Shown: positions 1 to 6,280, numbered from the stretch's first letter. The stretch: 6,403 bases of DNA from an uncultured Phycisphaerae bacterium (GCA_937995495.1 CALKKA010000014.1:1-6403); one strand, 5' to 3'. A program made the numbers and translations. Notes: generated by a model from the letters alone, not told the origin.

Positions 1-26
1 TTATCCATTTTTTTACGGGGCGTCAT
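1..26 (-). CDS. possible start of a further minus-strand gene, cut by the window edge
   Basis: Read on the minus strand, an ATG at 26-24 opens a frame reading MTPRKKMD that stays open to the edge. An AGGAG motif (35-39 on the plus strand as CTCCT) lies 8 nt upstream, which is good Shine-Dalgarno spacing. Another ATG at 31-29 is too close to the motif and hits a stop after one more codon. The gene would follow serA by about 80 bp in the same direction, past the hairpin at 49-89. Only eight codons are visible, so no function can be given, and chance is a real alternative. Confidence 0.4.
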
Positions 27-34
27 TCCATCGA

Positions 35-39
35 CTCCT
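35..39 (-). promoter_or_regulatory. ribosome binding site of the partial left-edge gene
   Basis: AGGAG on the minus strand, 8 nt before the ATG at 26. It is the main reason to call a gene there at all. The site sits just after the post-serA hairpin, so the leader of the next gene would be very short if that gene has its own promoter. Confidence 0.4.
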
Positions 40-48
40 GAAATAAAC

Positions 49-95
49 CTGAGCGGCCAACAATTTCAATTTATTGCCAGACCGCTCAGATTTTT
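49..95. terminator. hairpin downstream of serA, probable intrinsic terminator
   Basis: CTGAGCGG (49-56) and CCGCTCAG (82-89) form a perfect 8-bp GC-rich stem. The 25-nt loop can form an inner 4-bp stem (CAAT 61-64 with ATTG 73-76). On the plus strand the stem is followed by ATTTTTC, a usable T tract. In the serA direction it is followed by GTTTATTTC, a weaker U-rich tail. The hairpin lies 20 bp past the serA stop, so it most likely ends or attenuates the serA transcript. The large loop lowers confidence. Confidence 0.55.
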
Positions 96-108
96 CTATC
101 GTTCAATA

Positions 109-1698
109 CTATTGAAGTTTACAGACATACATTTCATTGACAAAGTCCAGGCTTGCTAATTCGGCTGCCGCCTTTTCGCCGGGTGTTTTGTCTAAGCTAA
201 CAGCAAGAATCGCTTTTCCGCCTTGATACTCATGGCCGACACCCATTGTGTTCATGTTGATGCCATGATCGCCAAAAACTTTACCAACGGATCCGATAAC
301 GCCGGGCCTGTCATCATTGAAGATAATAACCATCGTATCTTCCGGGGTCACTTCGATCCTGAATCCGTCAATATCAATGATCCTCAGCAAACTGCCGCCA
401 AACACAGTCCCGCGGATCGTACGCGTGACCTTGTCCGTTTCAACAGTTGCCGTAAAGCTGGACTCAAGATCCTTGATCGCTTCGTTCTTGATCTGATCGA
501 TACTGATGCTTCGCTCTTTGGCCAGCACCGGAGCGTTCACCATATTAATGACAGTATCAAAGTGCGGCTGCAAAAGTCCGATGGTAAATGCAGTCGTGAC
601 AGAATCGACCTGTTTCTCAGCAATCGAACCGCGATACTCGATCTTAACATTCTTAATATGGCCGGGCGCCAGGGTGCTCATCATGGTCCCAATGCGTGTT
701 GCTAATTCCGAATAGCGACTTACGATCGGCGGCACGCCCCCGCTGGTCGCCGGAGCATTCAGGGCATTGCTGATCGGGCCGCCCTTGATCGCGTCACACA
801 GAATCTGAGCCGCTTCGACCGCCACTTCAATCTGGGCTTCTTCGGTACTGGCGCCAAGGTGCGGTGTCACCAGGCATGTGGGGCAATTCTGGAATCCCAT
901 ATTATCCGGTGGCTCTTTTGAGAACACATCCAATGCGGCACCTGCAATCAGGCCGGCATTTAAACCGTTGTAAAGATCGTCCTCATTAATGATTCCGCCG
1001 CGAGCACAGTTGACAATCCGGCATGTGGACTTCATCATCTTGAGCTCTTTGGTTGTGATCATATTTGTGGTCTGCTCATTACGCGGGATATGCAATGAGA
1101 TAAAATCACTTTCCTTGTAAATCCGTTCAACATCCTCGGTGACATCGACACCCATCTGAGCGGCTTCTTTGGGGGCCGCAAACGGGTCATACCCGACGAC
1201 CCTCATATCAAAGCCAAGAGCCATCTTAACAACAGACATGCCGATGCGACCCAGACCAATAACGCCCAACACCTTGCCGTTAAGCTGGTTTCCAGTGTAC
1301 TTCTTACGATCCCATGCACCCTCCTTAAGGCTGGTGCAGGCCGGAACAACATTGCGGCTCAACGAAAGCATCAATGCCATCGTGTGTTCAGCAGCACTGA
1401 GCGTGTTTCCTCCGGGAGTGTTCATCACCAGAATCCCCTTTTGCGTTGCGGCCGGGATATCAATATTGTCAACACCCACCCCGGCACGGGCAATCCCCTT
1501 AAGCTTGCCCGAGTTAGCTAGAATTTTGGGTGTTACCGTAGTCGCACTTCGTATGATCAGACCGTCATAGTCACCGATAATTTCAACAAGTTCATCTTCA
1601 CTGAGTCCCGTGCGAACAACAGCTTCGAAGTCGTCTATCGAATTTATTAAATCGATCCCTTCCTGGGCGAGTTTGTCAGCAATCAAAATCTTAAACAT
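109..1698 (-). CDS. serA: D-3-phosphoglycerate dehydrogenase, long (type I) form
   Basis: This cytoplasmic enzyme oxidises 3-phosphoglycerate to 3-phosphohydroxypyruvate with NAD+, the first step of serine synthesis. The 529 residues match the long class (about 525-530 in Bacillus and Mycobacterium). Domains in order: N-terminal half of the substrate domain (1-95), NAD-binding Rossmann domain with G148-L-G-R-I-G153 and acidic D171 at the end of beta-2 (preferring NAD), return to the substrate domain, then an intervening ASB domain (about 318-440) and a C-terminal ACT domain (about 455-527). The catalytic set is visible: R233 in CARGG, E262 in KEPP and H280 in PHLGAS. The ACT domain (DDRPGVIGSVG and following) suggests serine feedback, as known in the family, but this is not shown here. 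The ATG start has AAGGA 8 nt upstream. It is the last complete gene of the minus-strand cluster, 20 bp after the lipoprotein gene. It appears intact. Confidence 0.97.
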   Translation of the reverse strand: MFKILIADKLAQEGIDLINSIDDFEAVVRTGLSEDELVEIIGDYDGLIIRSATTVTPKILANSGKLKGIARAGVGVDNIDIPAATQKGILVMNTPGGNTLSAAEHTMALMLSLSRNVVPACTSLKEGAWDRKKYTGNQLNGKVLGVIGLGRIGMSVVKMALGFDMRVVGYDPFAAPKEAAQMGVDVTEDVERIYKESDFISLHIPRNEQTTNMITTKELKMMKSTCRIVNCARGGIINEDDLYNGLNAGLIAGAALDVFSKEPPDNMGFQNCPTCLVTPHLGASTEEAQIEVAVEAAQILCDAIKGGPISNALNAPATSGGVPPIVSRYSELATRIGTMMSTLAPGHIKNVKIEYRGSIAEKQVDSVTTAFTIGLLQPHFDTVINMVNAPVLAKERSISIDQIKNEAIKDLESSFTATVETDKVTRTIRGTVFGGSLLRIIDIDGFRIEVTPEDTMVIIFNDDRPGVIGSVGKVFGDHGINMNTMGVGHEYQGGKAILAVSLDKTPGEKAAAELASLDFVNEMYVCKLQ

Positions 1699-1706
1699 CT
1701 TTGTTT

Positions 1707-1711
1707 TCCTT
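1707..1711 (-). promoter_or_regulatory. ribosome binding site of serA
   Basis: AAGGA on the minus strand with an 8-nt spacer to the ATG at 1698. It lies inside the 20-bp gap after the lipoprotein stop. There is no room for a full promoter in that gap, which supports serA being read from upstream or from a promoter inside the lipoprotein gene. Confidence 0.65.
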
Positions 1712-1718
1712 TAAAAAA

Positions 1719-2420
1719 TTAATATGTTTCCATCTCATAGGCTTCCTGCAATGAAACTCTTTCATCGCGAGTCTTATATTTTAATTTATCGCAAGGGTAT
1801 AAATTTCGTAATATACAATGAGCGGTCGCTGATGTGAGCCGACTGACCAGGGCATCACGCCCGTCGGTCTCCATTTCAACACCGATATGAGTCATCTTGC
1901 CTTCCGGCTGACTCGGCCAGAGAGCCTGATCCAAATCAACATCGTATAAAATAGCGCGTGAAATTAATTCACCGGCGTAATAATCGCGGATTTGAAGGAA
2001 GTCCGTCTCGTATCGATCCACTTGGACCAACAGGAGATATCCGGCACCTTGCGAACGTGCAATCTTCTTGGGGTCCAGCAAAAGCGCTTCTCCCTCGAAC
2101 ACCGAACTCTGAATAATGTTCGCCGAATCAAAGCCTGCCCGCCCAACCAGGTACAGTTGAAATGCAGTTTCCAGCTTCTCCTCAAGATCGAAATCGGCGT
2201 TTGCTGAACGAGGGCACTCAATCCAAACCAACACCTTTCGTTCCTGCTGCTCTTGCAGATCATAGGCAGGCGGCATTCCCTTTTCAAAGGGCCCCTCACT
2301 CAATATTAAGCTCAGGATAGCGCACCCCGACAATGAAATCACAACACAAAAAAGTGCAACAAAAAGCACCGTAAATCGCGTCATGGAGCGAACAAACTGT
2401 TTCGTATTCTCAATTTTCAA
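1719..2420 (-). CDS. exported lipoprotein of unknown function
   Basis: I do not recognise a named family. The 233-residue product begins with a lipoprotein signal: a basic n-region with K2, K7, R11 and R15, a hydrophobic stretch (about 17-30), and a lipobox L30-S-G-C33 giving acylated C33. The +2 residue is Ala, which in diderms usually means outer-membrane sorting. The mature part has a strand-like segment (KVLVWIECP), a helix with LETAFQLYL, and GAGYLLLVQVDRYE near the middle. This order resembles the small alpha/beta lipoproteins of the LpoB/CsgG/TolB-N style, but that is a guess from pattern only. Start choice: a TTG codon, because AGGA lies 6 nt before it. The next Met (codon 13, at 2384) has no Shine-Dalgarno and would remove most of the basic region. 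The first 11 bp overlap the end of the DUF2752 gene, so coupled translation is likely. serA follows after 20 bp. Confidence 0.85.
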   Translation of the reverse strand: MKIENTKQFVRSMTRFTVLFVALFCVVISLSGCAILSLILSEGPFEKGMPPAYDLQEQQERKVLVWIECPRSANADFDLEEKLETAFQLYLVGRAGFDSANIIQSSVFEGEALLLDPKKIARSQGAGYLLLVQVDRYETDFLQIRDYYAGELISRAILYDVDLDQALWPSQPEGKMTHIGVEMETDGRDALVSRLTSATAHCILRNLYPCDKLKYKTRDERVSLQEAYEMETY

Positions 2421-2871
2421 GAATTGTCCTGATCAAAGTCACCAGCCATCCCGCTAAAATCACCACACAGGCCCCGACGAATAGAAGACCCCCGCCTTTG
2501 GGGCTGAAAATGCGTTTCAGAAGCCGAGAATCTATCCCAAAAACAGCAGAAAGTAAAGCACAAATCGCCGCTAATGACAAAACGACACAAAAAAACGCGG
2601 CCGCTGGCTGAATCCTAAAGGCCTGGAGAAAATGTCCGGTTGCAAACATCTCAGCGGCATGCGTCCATCCACACCCCGGACAGGGCAGGTCAAATCGCTG
2701 CTTGAACCCACAAACGCCAAACCAGTAACTCAGATCAATATCCCCCTGTGACGAAACCCATAACAGGTAGAAAGCCAGCCCAATCACAAAAAAAATAACC
2801 GCCCCCCAAAAGCGAGACACGGGGGAGGGTTTTTGGTATTTTTTGCTATTTGTGTTTTGGTCTTCCGTCAT
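2410..2871 (-). CDS. DUF2752 family membrane protein
   Basis: A 153-residue integral membrane protein with three probable helices (about 22-40, 87-111 and 126-149). The family signature is present after the first helix: C64-P-G-C67-G-W-T-H, followed by an amphipathic stretch and AFRIQP, matching the CPxCGxTR...G...A...NP pattern of DUF2752. The usual Arg after Thr is His here. The biochemical role of the family is unknown to me; the paired cysteines could bind metal or form a disulfide. Start choice: ATG at 2871. The frame stays open upstream to 3009, but that extension lies over the divergent phosphatase gene and its first 46 residues look unlike the family. No Shine-Dalgarno precedes the ATG. 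The putative promoter would place the transcript start about 3 nt before it, so leaderless initiation is possible. It is first in the cluster and overlaps the lipoprotein gene by 11 bp. Confidence 0.88.
   Translation of the reverse strand: MTEDQNTNSKKYQKPSPVSRFWGAVIFFVIGLAFYLLWVSSQGDIDLSYWFGVCGFKQRFDLPCPGCGWTHAAEMFATGHFLQAFRIQPAAAFFCVVLSLAAICALLSAVFGIDSRLLKRIFSPKGGGLLFVGACVVILAGWLVTLIRTILEN
2427..2430 (-). promoter_or_regulatory. ribosome binding site that supports the TTG start of the lipoprotein
   Basis: AGGA on the minus strand, 6 nt before the TTG at 2420-2418 and embedded in the last codons of the DUF2752 gene. It decides between the TTG start and the downstream ATG at 2384, which has only CGCTCC before it. 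Confidence 0.55.
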
Positions 2872-2885
2872 TATTCGGCTACAAT
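2857..2885 (+). promoter_or_regulatory. putative sigma-70-type promoter of the phosphatase gene
   Basis: On the plus strand TTGGTC (2857-2862, 3 of 6 matches) is followed after 17 nt by TACAAT (2880-2885, 5 of 6 matches). Transcription would begin near 2892 and give a leader of about 38 nt before the ATG at 2930. The -35 box is weak and lies inside the first codons of the divergent DUF2752 gene. Confidence 0.4.
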
Positions 2886-2909
2886 AAAACCCGCCAAACA
2901 ACTTGTCAA
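2881..2909 (-). promoter_or_regulatory. putative sigma-70-type promoter of the DUF2752-lipoprotein-serA cluster
   Basis: On the minus strand a perfect TTGACA (2909-2904) is followed after exactly 17 nt by TATTGT (2886-2881, 4 of 6 matches to TATAAT). The predicted start of transcription is near 2874, only about 3 nt before the ATG at 2871. The -10 box overlaps the -10 box of the divergent promoter. Confidence 0.55.
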
Positions 2910-2917
2910 GACGGAAA

Positions 2918-2924
2918 GAAGGGA
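2918..2924 (+). promoter_or_regulatory. ribosome binding site that fixes the phosphatase start
   Basis: A purine-rich GAAGGGA ends 5 nt before the ATG at 2930. It favours this ATG over the in-frame TTG at 2903, which sits in the -35 region of the opposing promoter and has no such motif. Confidence 0.55.
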
Positions 2925-2929
2925 ACCCG

Positions 2930-3748
2930 ATGCCGATACCACACACGGATTTGAGCCATATGCTGGAAACTGCGATCGTCGCGGCCCGTCTGGCGGGACA
3001 GCGGGCCATGGAAGAACTTCGCTATGTCCATAAGACCATCAAAAACGGAAAGGAACTGGTGACCCAGGCCGATCCGATCTGCCAGAAAATCATCATCGAC
3101 CGAATCCGAGAAACGTATCCCGAACATGGATTTATCGCCGAGGAAGGGGAAGAAGGAAAGCTGCTGCACATCCCGCCACGATCGGGAACCCCCATCTGGT
3201 GGATTGTCGATCCCATCGATGGAACCAACAACTTTGCAAACGGAATACTTTGTTTTTCTGTCAGCATTGCTGCGGTTCTGGACGGCAAGCCCATTCTCGG
3301 GGTCATTTTTGAGCCGTCAACCGATGCGATGTACACGGCCGCACTGGATATGGACGCCCGTTTGAACGGTTCCCGAATCACAGTCAGCCAGGACACGATT
3401 GACCGATTCACCAGTTTTGGGGTGGACAGTCATCCGCTTGCGTCCATAGAGATCGGAAAACAAAAAATAATGGAACAGACACGCTACCGATGTCTTGGCT
3501 CAACAGCACTGCACATGGCCTATGTCGCCAGAGGCGCAATGATCGGGATGATCGCCCCGGCCGCCAGGCTGTGGGATATCGCGGCGGGAATCATTCTCAT
3601 CGAACGGGCCGGCGGGATGGTAACAAATGCCCAGGGACAATCACTAATGCCAGTGGATTTGGAAAACGATGCTGCCAAACAATTTCAGACTCTGGCGACA
3701 AATCAGAAAGTTCACCGCAAGATGTTGGAAATTTTTTCTAAAAAATAG
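2930..3748 (+). CDS. inositol monophosphatase family phosphatase
   Basis: A 272-residue cytoplasmic Mg2+-dependent, Li+-sensitive-type phosphatase of the IMPase/SuhB superfamily, which removes phosphate from inositol phosphates or related sugar or metabolite phosphates. The metal-binding pattern is complete: KELVTQAD (41-48), E71 in AEEGEEG, the core WIVDPIDGTNNF with D94, I96, D97, G98 and T99, and the C-terminal WDIAAG with D216 followed by IERAGG. These correspond to human IMPA1 E70, D90, D93 and D220. Length is normal for the family (about 260-280). The substrate cannot be read from the sequence: inositol-1-phosphate, histidinol phosphate and 3'-phosphoadenosine phosphate are all handled by relatives, so no gene symbol is given. 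ATG 2930 is preferred to TTG 2903 because of the ribosome binding site. It is divergent from the DUF2752 cluster, and the thioredoxin fusion follows 80 bp later on the same strand. Confidence 0.93.
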   Translation: MPIPHTDLSHMLETAIVAARLAGQRAMEELRYVHKTIKNGKELVTQADPICQKIIIDRIRETYPEHGFIAEEGEEGKLLHIPPRSGTPIWWIVDPIDGTNNFANGILCFSVSIAAVLDGKPILGVIFEPSTDAMYTAALDMDARLNGSRITVSQDTIDRFTSFGVDSHPLASIEIGKQKIMEQTRYRCLGSTALHMAYVARGAMIGMIAPAARLWDIAAGIILIERAGGMVTNAQGQSLMPVDLENDAAKQFQTLATNQKVHRKMLEIFSKK

Positions 3749-3817
3749 ACTTTTTATGAAATAATCGCTGCAAACAGGCGTCTTAGTAACTGGAAAGCGC
3801 AAAATCAATCTAAAAAC

Positions 3818-3822
3818 AGGAG
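3818..3822 (+). promoter_or_regulatory. ribosome binding site of the thioredoxin-fusion gene
   Basis: AGGAG with a 6-nt spacer to the ATG at 3829, the strongest Shine-Dalgarno in the window. In the 80-bp gap before it I find only an isolated -10-like AATAAT (3760-3765) with no convincing -35, so read-through from the phosphatase gene is as likely as a separate promoter. Confidence 0.75.
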
Positions 3823-3828
3823 AAGAAA

Positions 3829-6210
3829 ATGAACAAACGGAATTTACAGCCCTTGAAAATCATCATTTTTTCATTCGTGATCGCGTTGTACGCAGCGTCG
3901 AATGTGGGTGCCGCCGATATCGGCAATGATGACGCCCTTTTGAAGATGCTCCCCGGTGACTGTATGTTCTGTGTGCGAGTGAACAACTTTAATGGATCGC
4001 TGGGGAAACTGGATGCCTACATGGCTGGCGCTTCACCGATCCCAGTGAGTTTAGCCATGCTGGCCAATCTGCAGTTGGGTTCTATGATCGGTGACCCGAT
4101 GCTGACGGGAATCGACCAGGGCGGTGACTTTGCCCTGTTTGCCATCCCTCCTCAGGCAAACGACGCCGAGCCCGTTGTGGGCCTGCTGGTCCCAGTCACT
4201 GATTATAAAACATTCGTCGAAACGAATTCGAATTGCAAGGAAGTCGAAGGCGGTATGGCCGCCCTTCTGGCCCCGAACTCGCCTGTTGGCGGTTTTGCAC
4301 TGGCCGAGGCCGGTGATGGAAAATACGCAATCGTCGTTTCAGAATCCCAAAAGGCAACGCTGCCTGCACTGAAAGAAGCCATCGCAAAGAGTCAAAAGCC
4401 GCTTGGCCAACAAATCTCCACCGCTCAAGCCAAAGAGGCCGTTTCCGCGCCGGTATGGGCCTATATAAATCTTGCAAAATTTTATGAAAAGTACAATCAA
4501 AACGCCCTGTCCATGTTTGAAATGGCTCAGCAGGAAATCACTAAAACCGGTGGACCGGCCGAAATGATGGAGTTCTATTTTAAGATGCTTCCGGAACTAT
4601 TCAAAGAGTTCGCCGGCGAAGCGGATTCTGCAACCATCGCCTTGACACCTCAGCCTACTATAATGACGCTGGACGTTGGCCTGCGGGCCAGGGACGGCTC
4701 CGACCTGGCAAAAATGCTGGTCTCCGACCCAAAACCCACAGGGTATACATTAACCAACTATTTAGATAACAGTAATGCTGTCAATGCCCTGATGAGAATG
4801 GACCGTTCTTCGATGCAGGCCTTTTACGATAAGCTGTTTGATATCATGGAAGCGGCCACAGAGGATCCGACGGCAAAAGAACAAACAGCAAAAATGAAAG
4901 GCCTGACACAAAAAATGTTCGATGTCATGGGTGATGAAGTCTCTGTCTCTTATTCCTATATGGCTGGAACACCCCCCTTTAAATTGCAGGAAGTGGTCCA
5001 AGTCAAAGACAGCGCGGCGATGAAGGCGCTCATGACAGAAAGTATGGAGTACGTCAACTCGCTTTACAAGACCATGGGAATCCCGGCGAAATTGATATAT
5101 GAACCCGCTGTTTCAACTTATAAGGGTGCAACGATCGATACCATGTCCATCTCGATCCTTGCTTCGGATGACCCCAATGATACGATGCACAAAGAGATCG
5201 AAAAGATGTACGGCAGTGATGGGTTTAAGTACTACCTCGCACAGACACAGGATAAGTTCTATCTTGCCATGGGCCCAAACAGCGAAGCAACGCTCAAGAC
5301 GCTGATCGATAAGCCTGCTGCAGCGGCCGCTCCCTCCGGCGATATTAAAGTCGCCCTCGATGCCTTGAAAGACACCCCCTATAACGACTTTGTGTGCAGC
5401 GTCAATGTCATCAAACTCATGAAAGGCATGGGTGAAATGATGCAGTCAATGGGTGACCAGGCCAACATGGGGCCCGTGGCCGATATGTTCAGCGGACTCA
5501 AAGACATCCAGACGCAGAGTTGTCTGGTAACCGGCGGCACAGTAGCCGATGGACAGGCCGCACTAAGGCTGGCCGTTCCCAAACAGCATCTGGTCGAAAT
5601 CGTAGGCATGGCGATGCAGATACAGCAGCAGACCATGGCAGCTACAGATCAGAATCTGACTGAAGTACAGCAGAATCGGGAAGAAGTGAAGCAAATAGAA
5701 CAGCAGATTATGGTTACTCAGAAGTCGATAGAAACACAGCAGGAGAATAAAGAAGTGATGGAGAAAGCCATTCAAGAAAAGATGCAGAACTCTCCGCAAT
5801 CATGGATTGGAAAACCAGCACCAGAATTGAAAATGGTCGATCTGGAAGGCAACGTCCATCGTGTTTCGCGTCTGAAAGGTAAAAAAGTCATCTTGGATTT
5901 CTGGGCCACCTGGTGTCCGCCCTGCAAAAAAAGCATTCCCGATCTGATCAAACTGGCAAGTTCTGGAAACTCGGATTTAGTGATACTGGGATTGTCTGAC
6001 GAGCCAACTGAAAAACTCACTCCATTTGTCAAAGAGGCCAAGATGAATTATCCTGTCATCGCATACGAGGAAAAACTATCGGCCCCTTATGGACAGGTCA
6101 CAGCCATTCCAACGCTTTTTCTGATCGATTCCGAAGGGGTTATTCGCGATGTGCTTACCGGATACCATGAGCCGGAAGTTCTTGAAACCAAGTTAAAAGG
6201 AATCAAGTAA
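3829..6210 (+). CDS. exported protein with unknown N-terminal region and C-terminal TlpA/ResA-like thioredoxin domain
   Basis: A 793-residue protein. Residues 1-28 form a Sec signal peptide (K3, R4, K10, hydrophobic 11-23, probable cleavage after V-G-A28), so the protein acts outside the cytoplasmic membrane. Residues 29 to about 590 match no family I can name with confidence; the style recalls large DUF3352-like exported proteins. Two segments (about 205-297 and 518-592) look like diverged copies of one another. Residues about 590-655 are Gln/Glu/Lys-rich and predicted coiled coil. Residues 659-793 form a thioredoxin domain of the TlpA/ResA/AhpC-TSA type: IGKPAPEL, the strand VILDFWATW, active site W695-C696-P-P-C699, and cis-proline P761 in AIPTLFLID. 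Known relatives reduce or exchange disulfides, for example in cytochrome c maturation; that role here is inference. There is another CxxC (C45, C48) at the start of the mature protein. Methionine is unusually frequent (about 47 by hand count, near 6%), with a cluster at 531-553. The frame is intact, and a terminator follows 34 bp after the stop. Confidence 0.9.
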   Translation: MNKRNLQPLKIIIFSFVIALYAASNVGAADIGNDDALLKMLPGDCMFCVRVNNFNGSLGKLDAYMAGASPIPVSLAMLANLQLGSMIGDPMLTGIDQGGDFALFAIPPQANDAEPVVGLLVPVTDYKTFVETNSNCKEVEGGMAALLAPNSPVGGFALAEAGDGKYAIVVSESQKATLPALKEAIAKSQKPLGQQISTAQAKEAVSAPVWAYINLAKFYEKYNQNALSMFEMAQQEITKTGGPAEMMEFYFKMLPELFKEFAGEADSATIALTPQPTIMTLDVGLRARDGSDLAKMLVSDPKPTGYTLTNYLDNSNAVNALMRMDRSSMQAFYDKLFDIMEAATEDPTAKEQTAKMKGLTQKMFDVMGDEVSVSYSYMAGTPPFKLQEVVQVKDSAAMKALMTESMEYVNSLYKTMGIPAKLIYEPAVSTYKGATIDTMSISILASDDPNDTMHKEIEKMYGSDGFKYYLAQTQDKFYLAMGPNSEATLKTLIDKPAAAAAPSGDIKVALDALKDTPYNDFVCSVNVIKLMKGMGEMMQSMGDQANMGPVADMFSGLKDIQTQSCLVTGGTVADGQAALRLAVPKQHLVEIVGMAMQIQQQTMAATDQNLTEVQQNREEVKQIEQQIMVTQKSIETQQENKEVMEKAIQEKMQNSPQSWIGKPAPELKMVDLEGNVHRVSRLKGKKVILDFWATWCPPCKKSIPDLIKLASSGNSDLVILGLSDEPTEKLTPFVKEAKMNYPVIAYEEKLSAPYGQVTAIPTLFLIDSEGVIRDVLTGYHEPEVLETKLKGIK

Positions 6211-6244
6211 AACTCTTTAGGCAGACCATATTCAGTGAGACAAC

Positions 6245-6280
6245 ATAAAAAAGGCGAGGTACAAACCTCGCCTTTTTTAT
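6245..6280. terminator. strong bidirectional intrinsic terminator
   Basis: ATAAAAAAGGCGAGGT (6245-6260) and ACCTCGCCTTTTTTAT (6265-6280) are perfect reverse complements: a 16-bp stem with a 4-nt loop ACAA. The GC-rich core GGCGAGGT is flanked by six A and six T residues, so a U tract follows the stem in both directions. It ends the phosphatase-thioredoxin unit, and its symmetry would also serve a converging gene from beyond the right edge. Confidence 0.93.

Noticed and set aside
223..705. Open frame of 160 codons on the plus strand
   Set aside because: It lies entirely antisense to the well-conserved serA gene, has no ribosome binding site I can see, and its translation resembles no protein family.
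1169..1570. Open frame of 133 codons on the plus strand
   Set aside because: Antisense to the NAD-binding region of serA; a shadow of its codon pattern.
2903..2929. TTG start adding 9 residues to the phosphatase
   Set aside because: It has no Shine-Dalgarno and sits in the -35 region of the opposing promoter. The ATG at 2930 has a good ribosome binding site.
2872..3009. Upstream extension of the DUF2752 frame
   Set aside because: It runs antisense over the phosphatase start and through the putative promoter, adds 46 residues unlike the family, and the ATG at 2871 gives a normal protein.
3731..3755. Inverted repeat ATTTTTT-CT-AAAAAAT followed by a T5 run at the end of the phosphatase gene
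   Set aside because: The stem is A/T only with a 2-nt loop, too weak for an intrinsic terminator, and it encodes the last residues of the enzyme.
3760..3765. AATAAT as a -10 box of the thioredoxin-fusion gene
   Set aside because: Five of six bases match, but no acceptable -35 hexamer lies 16-18 nt upstream.
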